Shown piece after piece: positions 34,697 to 46,400 of a stretch of DNA of 64,000 nt. Position numbers and translations under genes: made by a program. The DNA is from Piliocolobus tephrosceles. Lineage: Eukaryota; Chordata; Mammalia; Primates; Cercopithecidae. The stretch lies in assembly GCF_002776525.5 (NCBI RefSeq), contig NC_045441.1, positions 111,925,777 through 111,989,776 of the forward strand, given 5' to 3'. Numbering within the stretch: position 1 is the first letter of the stretch; each line of letters opens with the position of its first letter. The notes under the pieces are model-generated. The model did no database searches. It was given only the letters and a program-made list of their open reading frames with translations, and was not told the origin of the DNA.

Positions 34697-34994
34697 TTTT
34701 TTTTTTTTTTTTTTTTTTGAGACGGACTCTCACTGTCTCCAGGCCGGAATGCAGTGGCAAGATCCCGGCTCACTGCAACTTCCGCCTCCCGGGTTCAAGC
34801 TATTCTCCTGCCTCAACATCCGGAGTAGCTGGGACTACAGGCTCATGTCACCACACGCAGCTAATTTTTGTCTTTTTAGTAGAGGTGGGGTTTCACCATG
34901 TTGACCAGCATGGTCTCGATTTCTTGACCTTGTGATCCACCCACCTCAGCTTCCCAAAGTTCTGGGATTACAGGAGCGAGCCACCGCCCCCGGC
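34697..34994 (-). mobile_element. AluS/AluY element, full length
   Basis: A 22-base T tail at 34697-34718, then antisense right and left arms to CCGCCCCCGGC at 34994. Reading frame 34690-34935 is an antisense Alu artefact. Confidence 0.92.
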
Positions 34995-37900
34995 AATATA
35001 GTGTTTCTTACCCTAATCAATAATGAGTCTCAGCCCCTGATCACTTCTCAGGCTGTGGCTCTAGCACTTTTCTCTTTCTGGTTAGAAGTGAGTTGAAGAA
35101 GAGCGAGAGAATGTTCAGAGAAACATGGGAGTAACTAATATAATCTCCCTTCTCAAATTATGTATTAGTAGAATTACTTTTTTCTGTTGGCCATGATCAA
35201 CTAGTACTGACAGAAGTATTATTACTTATATTGTTCATGTTATTATTCATTTTCTTTGATTATTCTTGATGCTTATTGTTAAAGCAAATATTTTGATTAT
35301 TTTCTATTATTTCTCATTTTCTTGATTTTTGTTACTTTTAAATGTATATTTATTTCACGTACCTAATACATTTAGTTCGTTCTTTTAGCTTCCAAACAAA
35401 ATTATCAACATAGAAAGATAACACAATTTAAAAAATCTACAGTAGGGCATCAAACAGTTTCTGCACTTGAAATAGCAACAAATGTTAGCATAATTATTAG
35501 TATGTTTTTATGTCTTTGTGCCACATACTGTGTGATGAATCACTTCATCACACAGTAGGGTAACTTAATGTTATGTTTAGGCTGAGTGCGAGGAAACTAG
35601 TAATATCCAATAAAGGAATGGGTGTTTACATCTGAAAGTATTGGGAAAATCAGGAGATGACTGTATTACCTAGAAACATGGGAGGAAATTATAGGAAAAG
35701 GGCAGAGCACAACTAAACACACAAGCAAGAAAGTAAATGGCTTGCTTTGAGAATAGCTAGCAGCTTTTCTTATTAACACCACATGATCAAAGTTATAATG
35801 AAAATTTTTAAAATGTAACAATGCAGGTGTTTATGAAAATAAAAAGGGTAAAGAAGAACTGAAAATTTTTTGTCTCGATTGTAAGCCTCCATGAAAACTG
35901 TTAGATGTTAAATTTCACAAAAAGATATGGAGGAGAATATTCATTATAGAAAACAATAAAACAGGAGTTAAAGTCCAAAAATTCAAGCTAAAACCTGTTA
36001 TAAGAAATGGATAAACAGTATTATACTCTATGAATGTATGTCCTTATCTATGCAACTATGTTTTGTAGAATGCAAGTGGAGGTTCTGACACTTCTTATCC
36101 AGCCTCCTTTACCCTTCCCCCACCTTTCTTCCTGTCAGTAAAAGGAAAACTCTATTTTAACTCAGAAATATTTTGCTCAGAAAGGATCTTAGAAAAAAAT
36201 CTCAGAAGTGTTTTTGGTTCAAAAATCTGTTTTCTTAAAAACTTAAGTGTAAATACAGTGAAAAGTATTAGATCCTCTTGTACTTCTGATTAAACATCTT
36301 TTTAACTTATAAAACTAATTTGTAATAGTATTCAAACTCTTCAAAATGTTCAATATGCTTTTTTATTAAAATAGATGACATATGAAGAATTTACCATAAT
36401 GAAAATATCTTAAATTGTTGATTGAAAATACCTCACTAATTATTATGTTACAATGTCTGTGACTGTAAAAATGAGATAGTTTCACTAAATAATTGAAATA
36501 GACTTTGCTAGCTCTAACTGATGTGAGTCAATGCATTTTTGTTATTACGAAATAAAAACCCAGTACATTTATAGAAATATAAAAGTGATTTCTAAATTCT
36601 GTAATTAAATTACATCTAATGAAATTAAACATTTTATTTTATTATTTTTATCTTAATTGGCCAAATGTTACATTTCTCTAATGCAGTAATAGGTGGGCTA
36701 ATGGAAAACACCTTATATGCACATATCTGTCCTTAATGTTTTAATTGACAAGTATACATTTTCCAAGTGCTAAAATAGGAAAAAAATGTATTAGAAACTT
36801 TGAACCTGGTCCTCAAAGCAATACCTGACTATTTCTGGTAGCCAGTATCACCACATAATTCTGTTGTGCAATGAAACTCTGAAAGTTTTGTAGTTGTTGT
36901 TTTTAAGACACTCTAAATCTAAATATGTAGGGTAAACCACTATGCTTCATGGCCAGGGAATTAGGCATACTGGTTAGAAGTCTTTTAATAGTAATAAGAC
37001 ATCTATATATCTCTCAAAATAATACCACCAACTCCCTGGCACACTACTTTCTTAAGTCATCATCCTCTCTTCTACATTAAAAATGGAAAATAAATATTCT
37101 CTTTTAAATAACTTCCACGTGATCTGCTCAGAAGTTGTACCTCAACCTGTTGTTTCCTCATTTGTGTTCTTATCTCTTGTGAACTATGGCCCACTTGGTT
37201 TCTGGTCACCACTTAAACAGAAGCATCTATCTCACTTTTTGCAAAGGGTGAAGGGAAAGGCAATATAAACAAACCACATTGCATTCTACTGACTTCTACT
37301 TTTTCTCCACAGCAATACTGAACAACGCTATGTGAGTGAGTCTGACAGAATAATTAAAGTTTAATTGTGCAATAAGTATATGCGTAATAATTATACCGGG
37401 GTGCAAAAAATACCATATCTACTTAGTTTTGAAACTGAATTTAAGCTCTCCCATGCAACTATTCTTCAGGACGGGATGAAATTCATTCTCGGTCATGAAC
37501 AATGGTTTAAATGAGAAAGATTACTATTTTTTATAATCCTACTTAAGACTCCAGAGGAAAGACTATTCTTCAGTCCACCACACTAGGTCCGCAATGATGT
37601 GTCCATTGACCGAGGTACCTTGAGATAGCTTTTCTCTTCCCTTTGACTCTAGCTTAAATTCAGTCATCATTTTAGAGCTGAGGGATGGGACACCTTGAGT
37701 GCAGTCTCCAGGAGACAGCACCACAGTCATTTCTGGGGACTCAAGAAAGGATTTGACCCATCAAGTCTTAATTCTCTTCCTTGTTCCTGTCGAACACTTT
37801 TTAGACACCCATCCTCCTGCTTGGGCAAATTCTGCCAAAGTTTGTTTTTAAAAAAGACATTAACATCTTAGGGTAGAAAGTGTCTTCCTTGGATTAAAGA

Positions 37901-38118
37901 CATTAACACATCTCTAAGGAAAGAAGATAGAAGTTCATCTCTTCTTCCTTCCACACACCCAAAGCAATGGGAACAAATCAAAATTAATTTATCAGTTATT
38001 CTGCCACATACGATTTGTCCCACTATCTAGCATGAAGAAAGCAAAAGTGTATGTGAATAGAAAGGGGAATCTAAACATTTTACCATTCTCATTGATCAAA
38101 GACTTGCACAGAGAAATG
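34995..38118. other. Long unique stretch, no recognised element
   Basis: No gene, Alu or L1 was recognised over about 3.1 kb. A perfect 14-bp hairpin at 35526-35557 is listed separately. 37530-37960 is somewhat GC-richer than its surroundings. The 61-codon frame 37083-37268 has no domain. Confidence 0.45.
35526..35557. repeat. Perfect 14-bp hairpin, 4-nt loop
   Basis: TACTGTGTGATGAA (35526-35539), loop TCAC, then TTCATCACACAGTA (35544-35557). There is no T run after it and no known element around it. Confidence 0.9.
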
Positions 38119-38691
38119 TAAAATTTTAATTGTTTGTTTATTTTTTACAACTTTTATTTTAGATTCAGGAGGTACACGCGCAGGTTTGTCACAAGAATAT
38201 TTTGCCTGATGCTGAGATTTGGAGTATGAATGACCACATAACCCAGGCACTGACTATAGTTCCCAGTAGTTTCATTTTCAACTCTTGCCCTCTTCCTCCC
38301 ACCCCCCTCTAATAGTTCCCAGCTTCTATTGTAGCTATTGTTATATCTATGTGTACACAATGTTTAGCTCCCACATATAAGTGAGAACATGCAGTATTTG
38401 ATATTCTGTTTCCGTGTTAATTAGGATAATGGTGTCTAGCTACCTTCATGATGCTGCAAGGGACATAATTTTATTATTTTTGTGGCGGCATTGTATTCAG
38501 TATGGTATACAAGTACTACATTTTCTTTTTGTTTTAATCTACCTATGATGTGCACCTAGGTTGATTCTATGTCTTTGATATTGTAAATAGTGCCTGTTAA
38601 ATATGTGAATAGATTTGTCTTTTTGGTAGAACCATTTGTTTTGGATATATACTCAGTAATAGGATTGCTCGGTCAAATGGTAGTTCTGTAT

Positions 38692-38726
<35 letters not shown>

Positions 38727-40475
38727 TGAGAAATCTTCAAACTGCTTTCCACAGTGGTTGAACTAATTTACATTCCTATCAACGGTATGTAAGGGTTCTC
38801 ATTTCTCTGCAGCTTCACCAGCTGTTGTTTATTTTACTTTTTAGTAACTATTCTGACTGATACGAGATGGTATCTCTCTGTGGTTTTGATTGGTATTTCT
38901 CTAATGATGAGTTCTGAGGATTCTTATATGTATGTTGGCTGTTTGTATGTTTATTTCTTCTGTATATGTCTAGCTAGCTATTCTAGCACCATTTAAATAT
39001 GAATTTCATTCCTCATTGGTTATTTTTGTCAACTTTATTGAAGATTAATTGGCTGCAGGTGTGCAGTTTTATTTCTAGGTTTTCTATTGTGTTCCATTGG
39101 CCTATGTGTCTGTCTTGTACCAAAACCATGCTGTTTTAGTTACTGTAGCCATATGGTATAGTTTGAAGTCAGGTAAGGTAGTGTCTTCAGCTTTGTTATT
39201 TGCTTAGGATTGCTTCAGGTATTCAGGTTCTTTTATGATTCCACATGAATTTTAGAGTCGTGTTTTTTTTTTTTTTTTTTTTTTCTAGTTCTGTGAAAAA
39301 TGACATTGGTTGATGAAAGGAATATTGTTGAATCTGCAGATTGCTTTGGGCAGATGGCTGTTTTAAAGGTATTGATTCTTCCAATCTATGAGCATGAAAA
39401 GTTTTTCTATTTGCTTGGCCCATTGATGATTTCTTTTAGTAGTGTTTTAGAGTTCTCCTTGTAGAGCTCTTTCACCTTCTTGGTACTATTCCTAGGTATT
39501 TTATTTTGTTTTTGGCTATTGTAAATGGGATTCCATCCTTGATTTGGCTTTCAGATTGAAAATTATTGGTATAAACAAATGCTACTGATTTTTGTATATA
39601 GTATCCTGACAGTAACTGAAATTATTTATCAGTTACTGGTGCCTTTTGATAGAGCCTTTAGGGATTTCTTTGTATAGAATCTTAACATCAGAACAGAGAG
39701 GTTTTTGACATTTTCTTCCTATTTGGATGCCTTTTATTTCTTTCTCTTGACTGATCATTCTGGCTAACACTTTCAGTATTATGTTGAATAGGAATGGGGA
39801 GGGTGAGCATCTTTGTCTTGTTCCATTTCTCAAAAGGAATGGTTCCACTTTTTGCTGGTCCAGTATGATGTTGGATGGCTGAGTTTGTTATAGATGGCTC
39901 TTAGTATTTTGAAGTATTTTTGTTTGGTGCCTTGATTATTAAGGAACTTTATGATGAAGCCATGATGAATATTATTCAGAACTTTTTCCATATCTATTGA
40001 AATGATCATATGGTTTTTGTTTTTAATTCTGTTTATGTTGTAATTTATATTTGTTGATTTGCATATGTTGAATCCAACTTGCATCCCCAGAATGAAGCCT
40101 CATTGTTAATGATAAATTAACTTTTTGTTGTGCTGTTGGATTTTGTTTGCTAGCATTTTGTTGAGAATTGTTGTGTCTATGTTCATCAATGTTATTGGTG
40201 TGTAGTTTTATCTTTTATTGTTTCCTTGTCAGATTTTGGTATTAGGGTGTGATGTTGGTTTCAGAAAAGAGTTAGAAAGGAGTATTTTCTGTTTTTTGAA
40301 TAGTTTCATTGAATTGGCACTGGATCTTATTTGTACTTTGGCTATGAATCTATCTGGTCCAGGGCTTTTATTGGTTCCTAGGTTTTTATTACTAATTCAA
40401 TGTCAGCTCTTGATATTGGTCTGTTAGGGTTTCAATTTCTTCCTGAATCAATTAGGAGATTGTGTGTTTCCAGTA

Positions 40476-40836
40476 TGTATTTGTTTGTTCTCACACCTCT
40501 ATAAAGAACTACCCAAGACTAAGTAATTTATAAATGAAAGAGGTTTAATCAACTCACAGTTCCTAGGGAGGCCTCAGGGAACTTACAGTTATGGCAGAAG
40601 GCAAAGGAGAAGCAAGCACCTTCTTTACAAGGCAGGAGGAGAGAGAGAGAATGCAAGAGGGGAAACGCCACTCTTTAAAATCATCAGCTCTTGTGAGAAT
40701 TCACTCACTGTCATGAGAACAGAATGAGAGCAACCACTCCCATGATCCAATGACCTCCCACGGGTCCCTCTCTTGACATGTGGAGATTACAATTTAAGAT
40801 GAGATTTGGCTTGGGACACAGGGCCAAACTATATCA
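40476..40836 (-). repeat. 3' LTR of the MaLR provirus
   Basis: An antisense LTR from TGTATTTGTTTGTTCTCACA to CCAAACTATATCA, about 361 bp. It is clearly diverged from its partner, so the insertion is old. Confidence 0.93.
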
Positions 40837-40857
40837 TTCTGCCCCAACCCTTCCCAA
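40837..40857 (-). promoter_or_regulatory. Polypurine tract of the MaLR provirus
   Basis: The minus strand immediately upstream of the 3' LTR is purine-rich (GGGAAGGGTTGGGGCAGAA), in the position of the plus-strand primer. Confidence 0.6.
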
Positions 40858-41070
40858 TACTCATACACTTTTCACATTTCAAAACAAATTATGCCTCCCC
40901 AGCAGTCCCCTAAACTCTTAACTCATTCCAACATTAACCCACAAGTCCAGGTCCAAAATCTCATCTGAGACAAGGCAAGCTCATTCTGCCTATGAACTTC
41001 TAAAATAAAAAACAAGTTAGTTGCCTCCAAAACATAATGGGGGTACAGGCATTGAGTAAATGTTCCTATT

Positions 41071-41880
41071 TTAAGTTGGAGAAATCGGCCAGAAAATAGG
41101 CACCACAGGCCCCATGAAAGTCTGAAACCTGGCAAAGCAGTCATTAAATATTAAATCTCCAAAATAATCTCCTTTGCCTCTGTATGTCACTTCTAGTTCA
41201 CACTGATGCAAAGGGTAAACTCCCAAGGCATTGGGCAGCTCTGCCTCTCTGGCTCTGCAGGGTACAGGCCCCTCAGCTACTTTCACAGGCTGATGTTGAG
41301 TGCCTGCTGCTTTTTCAGGCGTATGGTGTAAGCTGTTGGTGGGTCTACCATTCTGGGGTCTGGAGGATGGTGGCCCTCTTCTCACAGGTCCGCTAGAATG
41401 TGACTCAGTGGGGACTCTGTGTTGTAGCTCCAACCCCACATTTCCCATCTGCATCGCCCTAGTAGAGGTTTTCCATAAGGACTCCATTCCTGTATCAGAC
41501 TTCTGCCTAGATAACCAGGCATTTTCACACATCCTCTGAAATCTAGGTAGAGGTTCCCAAACCTCAACACTTGTCTTCTGCATACCCTCAGGCCCAACAT
41601 GATGGGGAAGCCACAAAGGGTTGGGGCTTGCACCATCTGAAGCAAAGGCCCAAGATGTACCTTGGCACCTTTTAGCCACAGCTGGAGATAGAGTGGCTGG
41701 GACATAGGGTGCCATGTCCTGAGGCTGCAAAGAGCAGTGGAGTCCTGGGTTTGGCCCATGAAACCATTTTTCCCTCCTAGGCTTCCAGGCCTGTAATGGG
41801 AGGGGCTGTTGTAAAGATCTCTGGAGATGTCCTGGATACATTTTTCCCATTGTCTTGGCAATTAACATTTGACGTCTCAA
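41071..41880 (-). pseudogene. 269-codon open frame in the MaLR internal region
   Basis: This is the longest open frame in the window. It starts about 580 bp downstream of the 5' LTR, in the position a gag-like gene would occupy. It is rich in Pro, Gln, Arg and Ser and has no protease, reverse transcriptase, zinc-knuckle or envelope signature. MaLR internal sequences are generally regarded as non-coding or gag-derived remnants. A second overlapping frame (41382-41861) is open for 159 codons, which argues for low stop density from base composition rather than selection. It is probably not a functional gene. Confidence 0.5.
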
Positions 41881-42435
41881 TACTTATGCAAATTTCTGCA
41901 GCCAGCTTGAATTTCTTACCCCAAAATTGTTTTTCTTCTACCACATGGTCAGGCTGTAAATTTTCCAAACCTTTATATCTGCTTCCCTTTTAAACATAAG
42001 TTCCAAATTCAAACCATCTCTTTGCGAATGCATATAAATGCATGTTTTCAGAAAAAGCCGGGTCAGCTCTTGAAAGCTTTCCTGCTTAGATATCTCCTTT
42101 GCCAGATACCTACATAATCTCTCTCAGGTTCAAAGTTCCACAGATCTCTAGGGAAGGGGCAAAATGCTGCCAGTCTGTTTGCTAAGGCATAGCAAGGGTG
42201 AGCTTTGCTGCAGTTCCCAATAATTTCTCAATATCCATCTGAGACCGTCTCAGCCTGGACTTCATTGTTCATGAAACTATCAGCATTTTGGGCAAAACCA
42301 TTCAACAAGACTCTAGGAAGTTCCAGACTTTCCCACATCTTCCTGTCTTTTTCTAATTCCTCCAAACGGTTCAACCTCTGCCAGGTAGCTATTTTCAAAG
42401 TGGCTTCTACATTTTCAGGTCTCCTTATAGCAGTA

Positions 42436-42453
42436 CCCCCATTGCTGCTACCA
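42436..42453 (-). promoter_or_regulatory. Degenerate tRNA-Leu-type primer-binding site
   Basis: Just downstream of the 5' LTR, the minus strand reads TGGTAGCAGCAATGGGGG. This resembles a leucine-tRNA primer-binding site (TGGTGTCAGNAGTGGGA type), as used by the ERVL group. Confidence 0.55.
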
Positions 42454-42459
42454 ATTGTC

Positions 42460-42827
42460 TGTATTAGCCTATTCGCACACTACTATAAAGAAGTACCAGA
42501 GACTGGATAATTTATAAATAAATGAGGTTTAATTGACTCACAGTTCCATATGGTTGGGGAGGACTCTGAAAACTTAACAATCATGCTGGAAAGCAAAGGA
42601 GAAGCAATCACTTTCTTCACAAGGTGGCAGGAGAGAGACAGTGTGAGCGGTGAATTGTCACATTTTAAAACCACCAACTCTCATGAGAACTCACTCACTA
42701 TCATGAGAACAGCATGGCGGAAACTGCTCCCATGATGCAATCACCTCCCACCAAGTCCCTTTCTCAACACTTGGGGATTACAATTTGAGATGAGATTTGG
42801 GTGGTTAAACACACCCAGGCCATATAA
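42460..42827 (-). repeat. 5' LTR of the MaLR provirus
   Basis: An antisense LTR from TGTATTAGCCTATTCGCACA to CCATATAA (expected CCATATCA). It carries the GAGGTTTAATTGACTCACAG and CATGATGCAATCACCTCCCA blocks shared with the other LTR. Confidence 0.93.
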
Positions 42828-45379
42828 CAGAAATATGTCAATTTCCTCTATGTTTTCTAGTTGGTGTACATAATTGTCTCTGAGCACCTTTTGTATTTCT
42901 GTGTGATCAGTTACAATGTCACCTTTGTTATTTCTGCTTATTTGGATCTGTTTTCCTTTTTTTCTTTATTATTCTAGTAGGTGATCAATTCATCCTATTT
43001 ATTTTTTCAAAGACCCAAACTTTGGTAATCTTGATTCTTTGTATGAATTTTTGGTCTCAATTTAGTTCACTTCTGCTGTAATTTTAGCAATTTATTTTCT
43101 TCCATTTGCTTTGGGGTTCTTTTGTTCTTTCTTTTCTAGTCCCCCTAGATGTGATAATTACTGTTAATATGATATTTTTCTAATTTTTTGAGGTATTCTT
43201 TTAGTGCTTTAAACTTTCTTCTCAACTCTGCTTTTGCTGTGTCCCAGGGGTTTTGGTATGTTGTGTCCTTTTTATTCATTTCAGATAAGTTTTTGATTCT
43301 TGCCTTAATTTTGTTGTTTACCCAAAAGTCATTCAGGATCAACTTGTTCAATTTCCATGTAATTGTGTGGTTTTGAGAGATCTTCTTGATATAAATTTCT
43401 AATTTTATTTCACCTTATTCCAAGAGTATGGTTGGTATGATTTTGAATTTTTTTGTATTTACTGAGACTTGCTTTATGAGTATGTGTTTAATTTTGGAGT
43501 ATTTTCTGTGTACAGACGAGAAAAATGTGTATTCTGTGGTTGGTAGATGGAGTGTTCTGCAGATGTCTATTAGGTCCAATTGGTCAAGTGTCTAATATGT
43601 GTCCAGAAATTATTTGTTAATTTATTGCTAGATGATCTGTCTAATGCTGTCAGTGCTGAAATCCTGTGCTATTATTGTGTGATTTGCTGATTGTTTTCTT
43701 TGGTCTAGAAGTACTTGTTTTATGAATCTAGGTACTCATGTTGGGTGTATGTGTATTTCGGATAGTTAATTCTTCTTGTTGAATTTGAACCCTTTATCTT
43801 TATATAATGCACTGTTTTTTTTTTTTTGTTTTTGTTTTTGTTTTTCTGTTGTTATCTTAAAGTATGTTTTATCTACTATAAGAAGATAGACCTCTGCATT
43901 TTTCCACAACTCTTTACTTTGAGCCTAGGATTGTCATTACATGTGAGATGGCTATCTCGAAGACAGCACAGAATGAGTCTTGTTACTTTATTCCAACTTG
44001 CCAGTCTATACCTGTCAAATGGGGAACCTAGACCATTCACCTTCAAAGTTAACATTAATATGTGAAGTTTTGATCCTATTGTGAAGTTGTTAGTTGGTTT
44101 CTTTGTAGTTTCTATTTTGTGGTTACTATATAGGTACTGTGGTGGGCTATGTATTTAAGTGTGTTTTTGGTGGTAGTAGGTATTGTTCATTTGCTTCTAT
44201 GTTTAGAACTCCCATAAGGATATCTTATACGTCTGGTTTTGTGGTAATGGATTGCCTTGGTGCTTGCTTATCTGGAAAAGATTTTATTTCTCCTTTGTTG
44301 GCGAAGCTTAGTTTAGTGGGATGTTAAATTTTTGATTGCAAATTTTTTTCTTTAGAATGCTAATAAATGGTCCCCAGTCTTTTCTGGCTTCTAACGTTTC
44401 TGCTGTGAAGCCTGCTATTAGCCTGCTGTATGCGATCTGGTCTTTTTCTCTAGCTGCATTGAAGAATTTTTCTTGAATGTTGATCCTGGTGACTATATGC
44501 CTTGGTGATGCTTACTTTGTATAATTTCTTGCAAGTGTTCTGTGGACTTTTCTTCTATCTGGATGTCTACCTCTCTAGCAAGATTAGAGAAATTTTCATG
44601 AATTATTCCCTCAATTATCTTGAATTCTTTCCTCAAATATCCAGCTTTCTTGGTTGCTTATTTTTTCCCTTCTCTCACAGGTATGCTAGTAATTTGTAGA
44701 TTGAGCCACATTACATAATCCTATATTTCTCTAAGATTCTGCTCAATTTTTTGTTCATTTTTTCTGTGTTAGTTTGAAACTCTGGTGTTCAAGCTCTGAA
44801 GTTATTTCTTCTGCCTGATCCAATCTGTTGATAAAGCTTTCAAGTGTGTTTTGAAATTTTGTAAGTTTCTCAATTTAAAAACGTCTGGTGATTTTAAGAT
44901 TTGTATCTTTTTCTTCATTTTCTGGATTGCTTTAGACATTTCTTTGTGTTGATTTTGAAACTTTTCTTGGATCTCATTGAGCTTCCTTGCAACCTGTGGT
45001 TTGAATTATTTATCTATTATTTATGAGTTTCCATGTTGGTTAGGGACCATTGCTGGATAACTAATGCCATTCTCTGATGATGTCGTTGCATTTGGATTTT
45101 TCATGGTGCCAGTATTATTGCACTGGTTCCTTCCTGTGCAAAGATACTAGCACTCCTAAATATGTAATTATTATCATACCGGTATAATCTTTTTTTTTTT
45201 TTACTTTTTCCCCTGTAATAATATCTATTTTTTTTATTTCCCATTCCCTTTCCACCCCTCCCTATGGGGTGTGACTGTCGAGAATGCTGAGTAGAGTATT
45301 TTGGCTTTGCTTCTGCAGCCCTGTGTACCTATGTACTTCGGTCGGTAGGTTTTATATTGGGCTGTGCAGTTTGACCCAC

Positions 45380-45396
45380 CAGCCAGCAGATGGCGC
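45380..45396 (+). promoter_or_regulatory. Consensus-like CTCF core motif in an L1 5'UTR
   Basis: CAGCCAGCAGATGGCGC fits the CTCF consensus YDRCCASYAGRKGGCRS at every core position as I recall it. Only the outermost 3' positions deviate. Binding is not shown; chance and L1 origin are both possible. Confidence 0.5.
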
Positions 45397-45739
45397 ATAT
45401 AGGTAAGAGCCGGCTTTGGCCGATGTAGATGGGTATATACTTTATTCTTGTTTACTGTTGAGTAACCCTCTTTTGCCTCAGGCAATGGGCTGTTTCGTGG
45501 AATGCACAGTGGCCTGAGTTCCTTTCTCATCCTTGGGAGGGCAAGTCCCACGATGAGCGGCCAGACCTGGCAGGTCCCCTGATGGCAGCAAAAACACCAA
45601 CACCCAGGGAAAATCCAAAGTAGCCACTAGGCACCCAGAGGATTGTCTAAGGGTGAGCTGGGAAGCCTTCTCAGCCGCAAGGTCTCTGCATAGGAATGGG
45701 GCAGCCAGAAGTACTAATCTTTGAGATTGTTTCAGGTGC

Positions 45740-46400
45740 CTGTAGATCTTCCTGAGCGTCAAATGTGAAGTGGCCCTCTGCACCAAGATCCTTGCACAGG
45801 AGAGGTAGGTCACTCAGGCAGCTGATCCAAGTGAGCTAATATTCCAAATTCCTGGAGATCTGCCTGGGCATGAAGCAGAGAAGGCCTTCCTGCACCAAGA
45901 TCTCTGCACAGGAAAGGTGGGGTAGCTCATCTTGCTGAACCAGGTGAAAGTGTGTTCTGAATGTCTGAAAACCTGCCTGGGTGTGGAGTGGAAAGAACTT
46001 CTCTCTCTCTTTGTTTCGTGGTTTACCCAAAAGTCATTCAGAATCAACTTGTTTAATTTCCATGCACAAGATCTCTGCACAGCAGAAATGTGGTGACTCA
46101 GGTTACTAGACCAGGCAGGTAAGTTCTCTGAATGTCTGGAGATCTGCCTAGATGTGGAGTGGAGAGAGCCGCACTGTACGGTGATCTATGCCCAGGAAGG
46201 GTGGGGCATCTCAGGCTGCTGAGCCAGGCAAACATTTGCTCTGAATGCCTGGAGATCTGCCTGGGTGCGGAGTGGAGAGGGCCTGACTGCCCCACAGTCT
46301 GTTTCCAAAAAGAGTAGGGCATTTCAGACTGCTGATCCAGGCAAGAACTTACTCCAAGTCCCTGGATTTCTGCTTGGAGGTGGACTAGAGAGGGCCCTGC
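45740..46400 (-). repeat. Tandem promoter monomers (period about 112 bp) in the L1 5'UTR
   Basis: Repeats of a block anchored on GAGATCTGCCTGGGTGTGGA (antisense view) begin near 45746, 45857, 45967, 46139, 46251 and 46365. Spacing is 110-114 bp except for one interval of 172 bp, which contains a foreign 60-bp insertion. The arrangement resembles monomer-type L1 promoters. Confidence 0.8.
46003..46064. other. ORF2-derived patch inside a 5'UTR monomer
   Basis: 46021-46064 repeats the ORF2 stretch at 43317-43359 of the same L1 in direct orientation (GTTTACCCAAAAGTCATTCA ... AATTTCCATG) with two differences. It is preceded by CT/TG filler (46003-46020). It explains the one overlong monomer exactly. 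No target duplication or A tail is present. Confidence 0.85.

Larger units (their letters stand above)
40476..42827 (-). mobile_element. Complete MaLR provirus (THE1/MST type), LTR-internal-LTR
   Basis: Two LTRs (40476-40836 and 42460-42827) enclose 1623 bp of internal sequence, the usual THE1/MST size. Flanks CAGTA (40471-40475) and CAGAA (42828-42832) are a diverged 5-bp target duplication inside L1 ORF2. MaLR internal regions are non-autonomous relatives of ERVL and encode no intact retroviral enzymes. No sign of pol or env was seen. Confidence 0.93.

Noticed and set aside
38693..38727. Possible regulatory TATT array
   Set aside because: It is a simple tetranucleotide expansion within the L1 ORF2 3' region.
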